A stretch of DNA of 64,000 bases from an uncultured Lachnospiraceae bacterium. GTDB lineage: Bacteria > Bacillota > Clostridia > Lachnospirales > Lachnospiraceae. Location: positions 1 to 64,000 of the forward strand of contig URQQ01000006.1 in the NCBI GenBank assembly GCA_900549995.1, given 5' to 3'. Below, piece by piece: positions 32,128-41,822 of the stretch. Position 1 is the first letter of the stretch. Each line of letters begins with the position of its first letter. The notes below the pieces were generated by a model. That model was not told where the DNA came from, searched no databases, and was given only the letters and a program-made list of their open reading frames with translations. The position numbers and the translations under genes were made by a program.

Positions 32128-33161
32128 AAGCAGGACTGCTGTATGGAAAAGAAGATTTAAGGGTAGAAGAGATTCCGGTTCCCGAAATCAGTGATGATGA
32201 AGTACTTGTGAGAGTAAAAAGTGCTGCAATCTGTGGAACGGATGTGAGGATGTACCGAAACGGTGTTGTGGGGGTGGATGAAGAACATCCGCTGGTCATT
32301 GGACACGAATTATCCGGAGTCATCGAGAAAGCCGGGAAAAATGTGACCGCCTACCCGGAAGGCATGAGAGTTGCGGTCGCTCCCAATATGGGATGCGGAA
32401 TCTGTGATGACTGTATCCGGGGAAACGGACATATGTGCAAAGAGTATAAGGCCCTCGGAATCAATTTAAATGGAGGATTTGCTGAATATGTCAGGATTCC
32501 GGCACAGGCAGTCAGAGCGGGGAATATTATACCGCTTGCGGATCATGTTTCTTATGCAGAGGCGGCAATTACAGAGGCGTTATCCTGTGTCTATAACGGG
32601 ATTTCACAGTGCAGGATCAAGCCGGGAGATTATGTGCTCGTGATTGGCGCAGGCCCGATTGGCGTGATGCACGCGGTTCTTGCGAAAATGTCGGGCGCAG
32701 GAAGAGTGTATATCAATGATATTTCCGAAGAGCGCCTGAAACTGTGCAAAGAGATTGACCCGTCATTTATCACCGTGTGTGAAGATGTCGTGGAATTTAT
32801 GGAGAAGGACACGGATGGCCATGGTGCGGATGTAGTGATCACAGCCTGTCCGGTTCCGGCGGCGCAGCAAAATGCCATCGAGATTGCCGCGAACTATGGA
32901 AGGGTTTGCTTCTTTGGAGGTCTTCCTGACGGAAAGAAGATGGTTTCACTGAATTCGAATCTGATCCATTATAAGCAGCTTGTGGTCACCGGATCTACAA
33001 GAGCAAGCCTGCTTCAGTTCAAGGAAAGTCTTGGATTTGTGACATCAGGGATTATCGATGTAAAGAAACTGATTACAAAAAGGGTATCTCTTGACAATAT
33101 TTCAGATGGATTTAAAGCGGCGATGGAAGCTGACGGACTGAAAAATGTCGTAGAGATGTAA
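32124..33161 (+). CDS. Zinc-dependent medium-chain alcohol dehydrogenase
   Basis: A 345-residue MDR enzyme related to sorbitol and threonine dehydrogenases. The catalytic zinc site is CGTD...GHE, the structural zinc loop has four cysteines (CGICDDC...MC), and the NAD fold has GAGPIGVMHA. It overlaps the upstream dehydrogenase by 4 bases, so two oxidation steps are tightly co-expressed. A Gfo/Idh plus zinc-dehydrogenase pair occurs, as I recall, in the Thermotoga-type inositol pathway. Substrate is inference. Confidence 0.9.
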   Translation: MKAGLLYGKEDLRVEEIPVPEISDDEVLVRVKSAAICGTDVRMYRNGVVGVDEEHPLVIGHELSGVIEKAGKNVTAYPEGMRVAVAPNMGCGICDDCIRGNGHMCKEYKALGINLNGGFAEYVRIPAQAVRAGNIIPLADHVSYAEAAITEALSCVYNGISQCRIKPGDYVLVIGAGPIGVMHAVLAKMSGAGRVYINDISEERLKLCKEIDPSFITVCEDVVEFMEKDTDGHGADVVITACPVPAAQQNAIEIAANYGRVCFFGGLPDGKKMVSLNSNLIHYKQLVVTGSTRASLLQFKESLGFVTSGIIDVKKLITKRVSLDNISDGFKAAMEADGLKNVVEM

Positions 33162-33183
33162 AGACTTTAATGTGGGGAAATCA

Positions 33184-34701
33184 ATGAGAGAAGAATATTT
33201 TGTGTCATTAGATTTGGGTACAAGCTTTATCAAAGCGGCGGTCTTTGACAAGGACGGAGCCTGCCGCGGGATATCCCATGTCCCTGTAAAAAGTACGATG
33301 GAAGGCCCTGGAACCTACATACAGAAAGCGGAAGATTTGCTTGGATCGGTTTTGGAATGTCTGAGACAGGCAGTAAAAAACTGTGGGCATAAAATCTGCG
33401 CGATTGCATTTACAGGGCAGATGGCGGGCTTCATGGGAGTGGATGAAAACTGGAACGATATTACGACATGGTCGTGTTCACTGGACACGAGATATGTGCC
33501 TTATGCCAACCGGCAGATGGAGAAACTTTCAGAAGAATTCTGGGAGATTTCCGGAACCAATGCCCCCCTCATGGCCCCCAAATGTGAATGGTTTCAGAAA
33601 GAATATCCTGAGAAAGTAAAACATATTGCCAAGTATATGATGATCAGCGGATACGTCATTGGGCGGCTTGGGAATATGAAGATTGAGGATGCGACGATTG
33701 ACAGTTCTTATATTACATGGACCGGGCTTTCTGATGTGAAGACAAAGACATGGTCAAAAGAATTATGTGAAAAGGCCGGGGTTTCCATAGAGAAACTCCC
33801 GAGGATTGTAAATTCTTATGAAATCTGCGGATATCTGTCTGAGGAGATGGCAGCGTTTGCAGGACTGAGAGCCAAAATTCCGCTTGTATCAGGTGCGGGG
33901 GATAAGATTGCAGGGTGTATAGGTGCTGCGGTCCTTGAAACAGGAGATATGATTTTCGAGGCATCCTCCTATGGCGCGGTCAGCACAGTCATCGACCGTT
34001 TTACATCCGGCAACAGTGATAAGAATTATGATGTGATACCAGCTCTTACAGAAGGGAAGTATTACGCTCATAAATATATACCGGGATCCGGAATTACGCT
34101 GCAATGGTTTAAAGAGCATTTTGCCGGATCGTTAAGCAAAGAAGAAGTTACATTTCGGGAAATCGATGAAAGGATAAAAGAGATTCCTCCGGGATGTGAA
34201 GGGTTGATGGGACTTGGGCTTCTGGGCGGAAGCGCGATGCCTTTTGACGGAGAATTAAAGGGCGCTTTCGTCGGACATACATGGATTCACCGGCCGGAAC
34301 ATTTTTACCGTGCCCTTCTGGAAGGTTACGGATATGAAATTGCTCTGACGATCGATGAGATTGAACGTGTGTATGGAAGCAGAGAAGGACGTGCGGTCAA
34401 GATGATCGGAGGCGGCGCGAAATCCAATGTGTGGCCGCAGATCATGGCAGATATCTGCGGCAGAGAGTTTCAGTGCCTGGACAAAGAGGATATTGCCCTC
34501 TGGGGAACAGCAGTCATCGCCGGGTATGGCGTAGGCAAGTATGAAAATTTAGAGAAGATTGCGAAAAAAAATACAACGATTGTAAAAACATATCATCCAG
34601 ATATGAAGAAACACCGTGTTTATCAACAGTATAAAACAATATATGAAAAGATGAGAAAGGAGTTTCATATCTACTGTAAGATGCTTGGAAGTGTCAGATA
34701 A
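33184..34701 (+). CDS. FGGY-family carbohydrate kinase (xylulokinase-like)
   Basis: A 505-residue sugar kinase with the N-terminal phosphate loop SLDLGTSFIKAAV, the FTGQMAGFM block, the catalytic aspartate in SGAGDKIAGC and the C-terminal adenosine motif MIGGGAKSNVWPQIMAD. The ATG at 33184 follows GGGG at 6 bases; an in-frame GTG at 33172 is less likely. FGGY kinases act on ketoses, polyols and keto-sugars. It lies just before the ABC importer and should trap the pathway intermediate as a phosphate, feeding the KDPG-type aldolase of the divergent operon. Confidence 0.88.
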   Translation: MREEYFVSLDLGTSFIKAAVFDKDGACRGISHVPVKSTMEGPGTYIQKAEDLLGSVLECLRQAVKNCGHKICAIAFTGQMAGFMGVDENWNDITTWSCSLDTRYVPYANRQMEKLSEEFWEISGTNAPLMAPKCEWFQKEYPEKVKHIAKYMMISGYVIGRLGNMKIEDATIDSSYITWTGLSDVKTKTWSKELCEKAGVSIEKLPRIVNSYEICGYLSEEMAAFAGLRAKIPLVSGAGDKIAGCIGAAVLETGDMIFEASSYGAVSTVIDRFTSGNSDKNYDVIPALTEGKYYAHKYIPGSGITLQWFKEHFAGSLSKEEVTFREIDERIKEIPPGCEGLMGLGLLGGSAMPFDGELKGAFVGHTWIHRPEHFYRALLEGYGYEIALTIDEIERVYGSREGRAVKMIGGGAKSNVWPQIMADICGREFQCLDKEDIALWGTAVIAGYGVGKYENLEKIAKKNTTIVKTYHPDMKKHRVYQQYKTIYEKMRKEFHIYCKMLGSVR

Positions 34702-34751
34702 TCCGGCGGCCGTATCAGAAAAACAAAACAAAATTGAAAAGGAGATGCATT

Positions 34752-35747
34752 ATGAAAAAGAAAATATTAGCAGTGCTGCTTGTGGCGGCAATGACAGGGA
34801 CAATGATGCTTGGATGCGGGAAAAAAGAAGGAACTCCGAAAAAATCGGAAAAGAAAACGGAAAAAGAAAGTTCGGATGATCTGGTAGGTATATCTGTACC
34901 AAAAGCCATCACCGGGTGGACAGCAGCTGTCCAGTATTATGCAGAAAAGGCAGCTGAGGAAGAGGGGCTGAATTACATCAGTACCGCTGCGGAAAATTCA
35001 AGTGAACAGGCCAATGATATTGATGACCTGATTCAAAAAGGATGTAAAGTCATCATTATGCAGCCGATCAATGATGAACTGTCAGTAGCGGCCAAGAAAG
35101 TAATGGATGCAGGAATTACATTGATCGATTTTGACCGTACACTGGGTGATACAACTCCTGATTATCTTGTAAATGGAGATAACAGGGCAATGGGAGAAAA
35201 TGGGGCGAAATATATTGGAGAGAAATTAGGCGGCAAAGGTAAAGCTGCAATTGTCAGTATTCCAAGCTACGGCGAAATATTTACAGAACGTGTCAATGGG
35301 TTCAAAGATGTAATTGCAAAAGACTATCCGGATATCGAAGTGATCGGGGAGTATGCATCCGATAATGGTTCACCGGAAGCTGGTCTTGCGGCCATGACAG
35401 ACGTTCTGACTGCAAATCCGGAGATTGATGCGATCTATTCCGCTGATGATGAAGTGTCGGTAGGAATCTATCAGGCGATTCAGGAAGCGGGACGTACAGA
35501 TATTAAGGTAGTGACCGGAGGCGGCGGTGCCAATGCATACTTCAAGCTGATGGATCAGACAGATATCTGGCTGTGTTCGCAGACTTATGCGCCGAATATG
35601 ATCATCGAATGTGTCAAGATGGCCAAAGGTATTCTGGAAGGTGAGACATATGACTCTGTCATCACAATTCCGACAGAAAATGTCGACCGGGATAATGTGG
35701 AACAGTGGAAGAAAGACAATATGGTAGATGAGAAAGCTCCGTATTAA
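34752..35747 (+). CDS. Ribose-type sugar ABC transporter substrate-binding lipoprotein
   Basis: A 331-residue secreted lipoprotein. It has a signal peptide of about 21 residues ending in the lipobox MMLGC, a Lys/Glu-rich linker (about 23-45), then a two-lobe periplasmic-binding-protein-1 fold (about 48-331). AAAAGGAG lies 9 bases before the ATG at 34752. It binds the transported sugar outside the cell and delivers it to the ATPase/permease pair encoded next. A strong hairpin after its stop codon probably stabilises its message relative to the downstream genes. Confidence 0.93.
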   Translation: MKKKILAVLLVAAMTGTMMLGCGKKEGTPKKSEKKTEKESSDDLVGISVPKAITGWTAAVQYYAEKAAEEEGLNYISTAAENSSEQANDIDDLIQKGCKVIIMQPINDELSVAAKKVMDAGITLIDFDRTLGDTTPDYLVNGDNRAMGENGAKYIGEKLGGKGKAAIVSIPSYGEIFTERVNGFKDVIAKDYPDIEVIGEYASDNGSPEAGLAAMTDVLTANPEIDAIYSADDEVSVGIYQAIQEAGRTDIKVVTGGGGANAYFKLMDQTDIWLCSQTYAPNMIIECVKMAKGILEGETYDSVITIPTENVDRDNVEQWKKDNMVDEKAPY

Positions 35748-35760
35748 TGGAAGTACAGCA

Positions 35761-35789
35761 CCCCGGAACCGCTTTTTCAGGTTCCGGGG
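35761..35789 (+). other. Intercistronic stem-loop after the binding-protein gene
   Basis: A perfect 10-bp stem CCCCGGAACC/GGTTCCGGGG has a 9-base loop and no T-run at its 3' side. Such hairpins after binding-protein genes protect the upstream mRNA or reduce read-through, giving excess binding protein. Confidence 0.75.
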
Positions 35790-35807
35790 AGGATGGGAGA
35801 ACGAGCC

Positions 35808-37334
35808 ATGACAAATTATGCATTGAGTATGGAAAATATTATAAAGAGATACGGTCCGGTGCAGGTGCTGAAAAATGTAAATCTTCAGGTAAGAAAAGGC
35901 GATATCCATGCACTGCTTGGTGAAAATGGTGCGGGAAAATCTACACTTATGAATGTACTTGGAGGAGTTACAGAGTGTGACGGCGGAACAATCCGGGTGG
36001 ACGGCAATGAGGTGAAATTCCATAAACCTCTGGATTCACAGGAAAAGGGGATTGCATTTATCCATCAGGAATTAAATGTCATAAATGATCTGGCCGTATA
36101 TGAGAATATGTTTTTGGGGTACGAATTGCGCCATAAGTCGGGAAGGCTGAATGCAAAGGAAATGTGCAGCCAGACGGAACAGGTATTCAAGAGAATGAAT
36201 GTAAATGTAAACCCCAGGGCAATGGTCAGAGATCTGCAGGCGTCCTATAAGCAGATCATAGAAATCGGGAAAGCCATCTTGAGGAATGCGCAGATTATCA
36301 TCATGGATGAGCCTACCACTTCACTGACGGAACCGGAAGTAAAGAATGTATTCCGCGTGATGAAGAAGCTGACCGAGGAAGGGACAACTATTATCTTCAT
36401 ATCCCATAAGCTTTCGGAGGTTGTTGATTTCTGCGATGCCTATACGGTTCTCCGCAATGGGGAGAACGTGAAAGAGGGGCTGATTGAAGAGAACGGGGTC
36501 AAAATTTCCACAGAGGAAATTGCGAAACATATGGTCGGAAGAGATGTGCTCGGTGTCAATGTGTATGAAGAACATGAGATCGGCCCCAAGGTACTGGAGG
36601 TAAAAAACTTAAGTATCGACAGAAAGTTAAAAGAGGTATCATTTGATCTTCACCGGGGAGAAATCCTTGGATTTACAGGGCTTTTAGGGGATGGCAAGGA
36701 AGAACTGGCAAGGGCATTGTTCGGTGACCTGAAAGTAAAGAGCGGGAGTATCAGTAAAGACGGAAAAGAAATACATTTCACCTTACCGGCGCAGGCAAAA
36801 AAAGCCAGGATTGGATATCTGCCGGACAACAGAAAAGAAAACGCGATTATCAAAGATCTTTCGGTAAAGGAGAATATGACCATCGTGACACTGTCTGAGT
36901 TTTGCAAAAAGACAAAGCTTGACCACAGGCTTGAAAAAGAGATGGCGCTTGAGTATAAAGAGGCACTGAATATTAAGGTGGAAAATCTGGAAGATAAAAT
37001 CACCAGTCTGTCAGGCGGGAACCAGCAGAAGGTTGTCCTGGCCAAATGGATGCATGCAAAGCCCGATATTATGATTTTGTCAAACCCTACGCAGGGGGTT
37101 GATGTCGGAGCAAAAAATGAGATTTATTCGTTGATCTATAAAATGGCCGCAAACGGAACAAGTGTGATTGTCATGTCGGGTGAGGCTGAAGAGGTCATGA
37201 AACTTTGTGACAGGACAATTATCATGTATCACGGTGAGATCCGGGGGGAACTTGCAAGGGCGGAAGTATCCCAGGATTCTATTATGATATTATCTACCGG
37301 TGGTTCCATTGACGGACAGAAAGGAGTACAGTGA
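35808..37334 (+). CDS. Sugar ABC transporter ATP-binding protein, RbsA/MglA type
   Basis: A 508-residue protein with two fused ATPase domains. The first (about 5-235) has Walker A GENGAGKST and Walker B IIIMDEPTTSL. The second (about 250-495) has a degenerate Walker A (GLLGDGKEE) and the signature SLSGGNQQK, as usual in this class. The ATG at 35808 has GGGAG 8 bases upstream and is favoured over 35793. It pairs with the permease that follows (1-base overlap) and the lipoprotein before it. Confidence 0.94.
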   Translation: MTNYALSMENIIKRYGPVQVLKNVNLQVRKGDIHALLGENGAGKSTLMNVLGGVTECDGGTIRVDGNEVKFHKPLDSQEKGIAFIHQELNVINDLAVYENMFLGYELRHKSGRLNAKEMCSQTEQVFKRMNVNVNPRAMVRDLQASYKQIIEIGKAILRNAQIIIMDEPTTSLTEPEVKNVFRVMKKLTEEGTTIIFISHKLSEVVDFCDAYTVLRNGENVKEGLIEENGVKISTEEIAKHMVGRDVLGVNVYEEHEIGPKVLEVKNLSIDRKLKEVSFDLHRGEILGFTGLLGDGKEELARALFGDLKVKSGSISKDGKEIHFTLPAQAKKARIGYLPDNRKENAIIKDLSVKENMTIVTLSEFCKKTKLDHRLEKEMALEYKEALNIKVENLEDKITSLSGGNQQKVVLAKWMHAKPDIMILSNPTQGVDVGAKNEIYSLIYKMAANGTSVIVMSGEAEEVMKLCDRTIIMYHGEIRGELARAEVSQDSIMILSTGGSIDGQKGVQ

Positions 37335-38305
37335 TGGAAACAGAGAAGAACAACAGCAGGCTTTCCATGGCATGGAAGACATTATACAGTGACTACAGTG
37401 TAATTCTTGTGACACTGGTGGTCATCATACTGGCAGCAGTCTTAGAAGGAGAGTACTTCTTTACTGTTCAGAATTTTTTAAATATTATCCGTAACAATGC
37501 AGTTGTCGGAATTATTGCGCTTGGCATGGCGTTTGTCATCATCTCCGGTGAGATCGATCTGTCTGTGGGATCACAGCTTGTCGCAGTAGGTGCTGTCACA
37601 TTATATGTGATTAACAGCACCGGGAACATTGTGCTTGGGATTGTGGCAGCGCTGGCAATGGGAATTGTGACATCCATGATCACCGGGATCATTGTAGCAT
37701 ATGGAAAGGTTCCTTCGTTCATTGTGACGCTTGGAATGATGAATATTTACCGTTCTATCTGCATGTATGCGATGAAAGGCGGTGGTTTCTATGGAGAGGC
37801 AGAAGCCTATGCCAAGATCGCCAACGGGGAACTTGCCGGGGGAATTCCGCTGCCGATCATTTATCTTTTCATTATGCTTTTGGTCTGCTGGTATATCTCC
37901 AGGCATACAAAAATGGGAAGACATATCTATGCGGCCGGTTCGAACCAGAAAGCGACCCGCCTGTCAGGAATTAATGTAAATTTCGTCAAGATCAAGGCAT
38001 TTGCCATGCTTGGACTTACCGTAGCAGTGGCGGCAATCATCGAGACATCGAGAATGAATTCCATTAACGCATCCTCCTCAGGAACAAGCTATGAACTGAA
38101 TGCGATTGCGATGGCAGTCATCGGCGGAATCTCGATGAGCGGCGGAAAAGGAAGTATTATCAATACATTCTTCGGAATGCTGATTCTTGGAACAATCAAC
38201 AATATTTTGACTCTCATGGGTGTGGATGTATATTTGGTTGCAGCCATCAAGGGCGCAATTATAATATTATCAGTTTTGTTACAGAAAAAGGAAAATGAAC
38301 GATAG
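37334..38305 (+). CDS. Sugar ABC transporter permease, RbsC family
   Basis: A 323-residue membrane protein with 8-10 hydrophobic helices and the RbsC blocks GMAFVIISGEIDLSVGS, PSFIVTLG, and AVIGGISMSGGKGS near the end. Two copies form the channel of a ribose-type importer. The ATG at 37334 shares one base with the ATPase stop and has AAGGAG 7 bases upstream. Confidence 0.94.
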   Translation: METEKNNSRLSMAWKTLYSDYSVILVTLVVIILAAVLEGEYFFTVQNFLNIIRNNAVVGIIALGMAFVIISGEIDLSVGSQLVAVGAVTLYVINSTGNIVLGIVAALAMGIVTSMITGIIVAYGKVPSFIVTLGMMNIYRSICMYAMKGGGFYGEAEAYAKIANGELAGGIPLPIIYLFIMLLVCWYISRHTKMGRHIYAAGSNQKATRLSGINVNFVKIKAFAMLGLTVAVAAIIETSRMNSINASSSGTSYELNAIAMAVIGGISMSGGKGSIINTFFGMLILGTINNILTLMGVDVYLVAAIKGAIIILSVLLQKKENER

Positions 38306-38317
38306 GAGGAAATGAAG

Positions 38318-39178
38318 ATGAAGATTGGAATTGACAGTTATTGTTATCACAGATTATTTGGAGAGGTTTACGATGCCCAGGAACAGCCTGAGAAAATGAA
38401 GACGGTGGAAGAATTTCTGGAATATGCACATCAGCTTGGAGTGGACGGTGTTTCCCTTGAGACATGTTTCCTGCCAAGTCTGGAAGATGATTATCTGGTT
38501 TCTCTGGGAGAAAAGATTAAAGAATACGGATTTGACTGTGTATTTGCCTGGGGACATCCAAATGGACTGGAGAGAGGCCTGAATCCGGAGGCATTTCAAG
38601 AAATGTTAAGTCTCATTCCCAAGACAAAACTTCTGGGAACGAATGTGATGAGAATTACAGGTTCTGCGTTCGACTGGAGATATGAAAATCATAAGGAGCA
38701 GATGGAACGGCTGATCCCGATGTATAAGGAAGCTGCCAAAGTGGCAGAAGAGTGCGGCGTCAAACTTGCGGCAGAGAACCATATTGACTTTACGGCCGAT
38801 GAGATGCTCTATATGATAAAAGAAGTAGATTCTCCAAATTTCGGAATCAACTTTGATACCGGCAACTTTTTAAGACTGCTGGATGATCCGGTTGAGGGGA
38901 TGAGAAAACTGGCTCCGTATGTATTCTCTACACATATTAAGGATCTGGTGCTCAACAAAGAGGCAAAGGCAAATGACTGGTTCTTCTTCTCCGGTGTTCC
39001 GGTGGGATTCGGGCTTGTTGATAATATGAAACTGGCAGAAATCTTAAGCGAAAATGGGTATGAAGGATTCCTGGCTGTTGAGATTGATTTCCCTTCAAAA
39101 GAGTGGATGGGAATGGAAGATGAAGCCATTGCTGTCAGTGTAAAGAATCTGAGGAAAATAGGAAATACATATAAATAA
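38318..39178 (+). CDS. Sugar phosphate isomerase/epimerase (xylose-isomerase-like TIM barrel)
   Basis: A 286-residue AP-endonuclease-2-type TIM barrel. The metal ligands lie in LAAENHIDFT, NFGINFDTGN, STHIKDL and LAVEIDFP. Members epimerise or dehydrate keto-sugars and inososes (IolE, IolO, tagatose epimerase). The ATG at 38318 is 8 bases after AGGAGG; the 38312 ATG is too close. It sits between the importer and a second Gfo/Idh dehydrogenase, consistent with rearranging the keto intermediate. Confidence 0.87.
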   Translation: MKIGIDSYCYHRLFGEVYDAQEQPEKMKTVEEFLEYAHQLGVDGVSLETCFLPSLEDDYLVSLGEKIKEYGFDCVFAWGHPNGLERGLNPEAFQEMLSLIPKTKLLGTNVMRITGSAFDWRYENHKEQMERLIPMYKEAAKVAEECGVKLAAENHIDFTADEMLYMIKEVDSPNFGINFDTGNFLRLLDDPVEGMRKLAPYVFSTHIKDLVLNKEAKANDWFFFSGVPVGFGLVDNMKLAEILSENGYEGFLAVEIDFPSKEWMGMEDEAIAVSVKNLRKIGNTYK

Positions 39179-39192
39179 TAAGAGGTGATTTC

Positions 39193-40365
39193 GTGAAAGA
39201 AAAATTAAATATAGCGATCATTGGTGCCGGATTCATGGGCAGGGCGCACAGCAATGCCTGGTCCAAACTTGGTAAATTTTTTGATATCGATTATGAGATT
39301 GTTCTGAAGGCTGTAGCAGGAAGAAATGAAAAGAAAATAAAGGCGTTTGCAGACCAGTGGGGATTCGAGGAAATTACGACAGACTGGAGAACACTGTTAA
39401 CGAGAGATGACATTGATGTCATTGATATCTTAACCCCGACGTATGAGCATAAAGAGATGGCAATCGAAGCGATGAAGGCAGGGAAACATGTCATCTGTGA
39501 GAAACCATGTGCTTTGAGCTATGAAGAAGCAAAAGAGATGGCTGAAGTGGAGAAGGAATGCGGTAAGGTTACGTATCTGAATCATAATTACCGCAGAGTT
39601 CCAGCGGTAATGCTTGCAAAAAAAATGATAGAGGAAGGGAAGCTTGGTGAGATTTACCACTGGAAAGGTACCTATCTTCAGGAATGGATTATGGATGAGG
39701 AATTCCCGGTGACATGGCATCTTCAGAAAGAGAAAGCAGGAGGAGGCCCTCTCTTCGACCTGTCTTCCCATGCAGTTGATCTTGCGAGATTTCTGATCGG
39801 GGAACCAAAGTCTGTGATGGCGATGACGAAGACCTTTGTCAAAGAACGTCCGATTCCGGGAGAGAATGCGGCGACATTCTCGGCAGGGGAACAAAGCAGC
39901 GGATCAGAAAAAGGCCCGGTTACTGTGGATGACGCAGCATTTATGACGATTGAATTTGAAAATGGGGCGCTTGGCAATATTGATTCTTCCAGATTCGCGG
40001 CAGGGAGAAAGAACTATAATTGCTTCGAAGTGTACGGAAGCAAAGGCGCGATCTGTTTTAATCTGGAGAGAATGAATGAACTGGAGTATTATGACAACAC
40101 GATTGAGGGTGATGTGAAAGGATACAGTAATATACTGGTCACTGAAGGAACACATCCTTACGTGGGGGCATGGTGGCCGCAGGGGCATATCATCGGATAC
40201 GAACATACCTTTGTGCATGCATTTTATGATTTTGTAAAAGCGGTGAAGAACCAGGGGAAAATGACACCGGATTTTTCAGACGGAGCTAACATTATAAAAG
40301 TACTTAAAGCGGCACAGAAGTCAAGTGACGAGGGCCGGAGAGTAGAGTTGGATGAGATCAACTGA
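39193..40365 (+). CDS. Gfo/Idh/MocA family oxidoreductase (second in locus)
   Basis: A 390-residue dehydrogenase with the Rossmann motif GAGFMGRAHS, the catalytic lysine in CEKPCALS and DLSSHAVDLARF carrying the conserved His-Asp. The start is GTG at 39193 with AGAGGTGAT upstream. It is longer than, and only distantly similar to, the first Gfo/Idh protein at 31093. The two probably act on different carbons or different substrates of the pathway. Confidence 0.88.
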   Translation: MKEKLNIAIIGAGFMGRAHSNAWSKLGKFFDIDYEIVLKAVAGRNEKKIKAFADQWGFEEITTDWRTLLTRDDIDVIDILTPTYEHKEMAIEAMKAGKHVICEKPCALSYEEAKEMAEVEKECGKVTYLNHNYRRVPAVMLAKKMIEEGKLGEIYHWKGTYLQEWIMDEEFPVTWHLQKEKAGGGPLFDLSSHAVDLARFLIGEPKSVMAMTKTFVKERPIPGENAATFSAGEQSSGSEKGPVTVDDAAFMTIEFENGALGNIDSSRFAAGRKNYNCFEVYGSKGAICFNLERMNELEYYDNTIEGDVKGYSNILVTEGTHPYVGAWWPQGHIIGYEHTFVHAFYDFVKAVKNQGKMTPDFSDGANIIKVLKAAQKSSDEGRRVELDEIN

Positions 40366-40382
40366 TCAGAGGAGGGAATCTT

Positions 40383-41723
40383 ATGAGTGAAAAACTGATG
40401 GCAAGAGTTGTCCCTCTGATCTTTCCGGAGGCAAATGAACGGGAGAGAAAAGAATTCGATGAGCAGATGGAACGTCTGAAGGAATTCTACGGCGGCGAAG
40501 CTGATTTTCTGGATACGGTGACTGTGGGAGAAAAGATTCCGGATGCGGATGCGGTCGTATTTCCGCAGCTTCTGGGGGCTGCGTTCCGCCATAAAGAACA
40601 GCTGGCTCAATATGCACTGCCAATGATTGTCCTGACATCCAGATTTGGCACGGTTGAGATGTGGGACTGGGAGATCGTGGCATTTCTCAGAAGCAATGGG
40701 ATGAACGTTTTTTCGCCGTACAACATTGAACTGGCGAAGGTAATCCTCCGGGCGATCGCTGTGAAGAAGAGACTGAAAAATGGCGCGAAATTCCTGATGT
40801 TCCAGGATAGTCCCGGAGAGGGGATGCAGGCGAATATATTCAAGAGATTTTACTGGTGGGAAAAAGAATGTACAGAGAAAATGCAGGATATTTTCGGCAT
40901 CGAAATTGTATATAGAAGCTTCAAGGAAGTATCCAGCCAGGCGAGAGAAATTCCGGATGAAGAGGCGCAGAAACTGTGGGATACATGGGATGTTGAACAG
41001 GAAGGCGTGTGCCGGGAGAATTATTTAAAGGCAGTGAAAATCTATATTGCCGTAAAATCTGTGATTGAAGAAATCGGCGGTGTGGAAGGTGTGGGAGCCA
41101 ACTGTCTGAATGAGTCATTCCATTGTGATACAACCCCGTGTCTTGCATGGAATATGCTGTTTGAAAAGGATGATATTATCTGGTGTTGTGAGGGGGATAC
41201 ACTGACGATGCTCAGTACCTATATCATGTACCGGACGATGAAGCAGCCGATTATGATGACGAATATTTATCCGTTCCTGGTCGGAATGGCAGCGCTGGCG
41301 CACGAGAAAATCAAGGAATTCCCCGACATTGAGAATTCAGACAACCACGCGCTTGGTGTACACTGTGGGTATTTTGGATTTGCACCGCGGAAGTTCTGTA
41401 CCCGCTGGACAATGAAACCGAAAGTGCTGGAGATCGTGGATGAGAATGCGATTGTGATTGACTGTGAAATGCCAAAAGGGGAGATTACTCTTGCCAAGAT
41501 ACATCCGGATTTCGGAAAGTTAAGTATTATAGAAGCAGAAATTGAGGATTACGTACAGTATCCCGGATCTGATGCAAGGAATGCGGCTCTGATATGCTAC
41601 AGGGACGGCGAAAAAGTGATGGAAGAATTATGTTCACACCATGCGATGATTATTACCGGAAATCAAAAAGCCAAACTGCAGCAGATCTGTAAAGTGTTTG
41701 ACTGGGAACCTAAAATCTTGTGA
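40383..41723 (+). CDS. L-fucose/L-arabinose isomerase-like protein
   Basis: A 446-residue protein resembling the fucose/arabinose isomerase fold. The C-terminal half shows E-D-H type ligand motifs (CCEGDTL, SDNHALGVHCGYFG), and the N-terminal half is an alpha/beta domain. GAGGAGGG precedes the ATG. It is shorter than true FucI (about 590) and could be an isomerase of an unusual aldose. It ends the catabolic genes before the regulator. Confidence 0.75.
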   Translation: MSEKLMARVVPLIFPEANERERKEFDEQMERLKEFYGGEADFLDTVTVGEKIPDADAVVFPQLLGAAFRHKEQLAQYALPMIVLTSRFGTVEMWDWEIVAFLRSNGMNVFSPYNIELAKVILRAIAVKKRLKNGAKFLMFQDSPGEGMQANIFKRFYWWEKECTEKMQDIFGIEIVYRSFKEVSSQAREIPDEEAQKLWDTWDVEQEGVCRENYLKAVKIYIAVKSVIEEIGGVEGVGANCLNESFHCDTTPCLAWNMLFEKDDIIWCCEGDTLTMLSTYIMYRTMKQPIMMTNIYPFLVGMAALAHEKIKEFPDIENSDNHALGVHCGYFGFAPRKFCTRWTMKPKVLEIVDENAIVIDCEMPKGEITLAKIHPDFGKLSIIEAEIEDYVQYPGSDARNAALICYRDGEKVMEELCSHHAMIITGNQKAKLQQICKVFDWEPKIL

Positions 41724-41822
41724 TTGAAAATTCAGTTTGTCTTGTATAATTGCTTTGACTATACTTTTTTGGAAAAACCAGATATAATAAATTAAATTAG
41801 AAAGTTATAGGAGCGTGAAAAG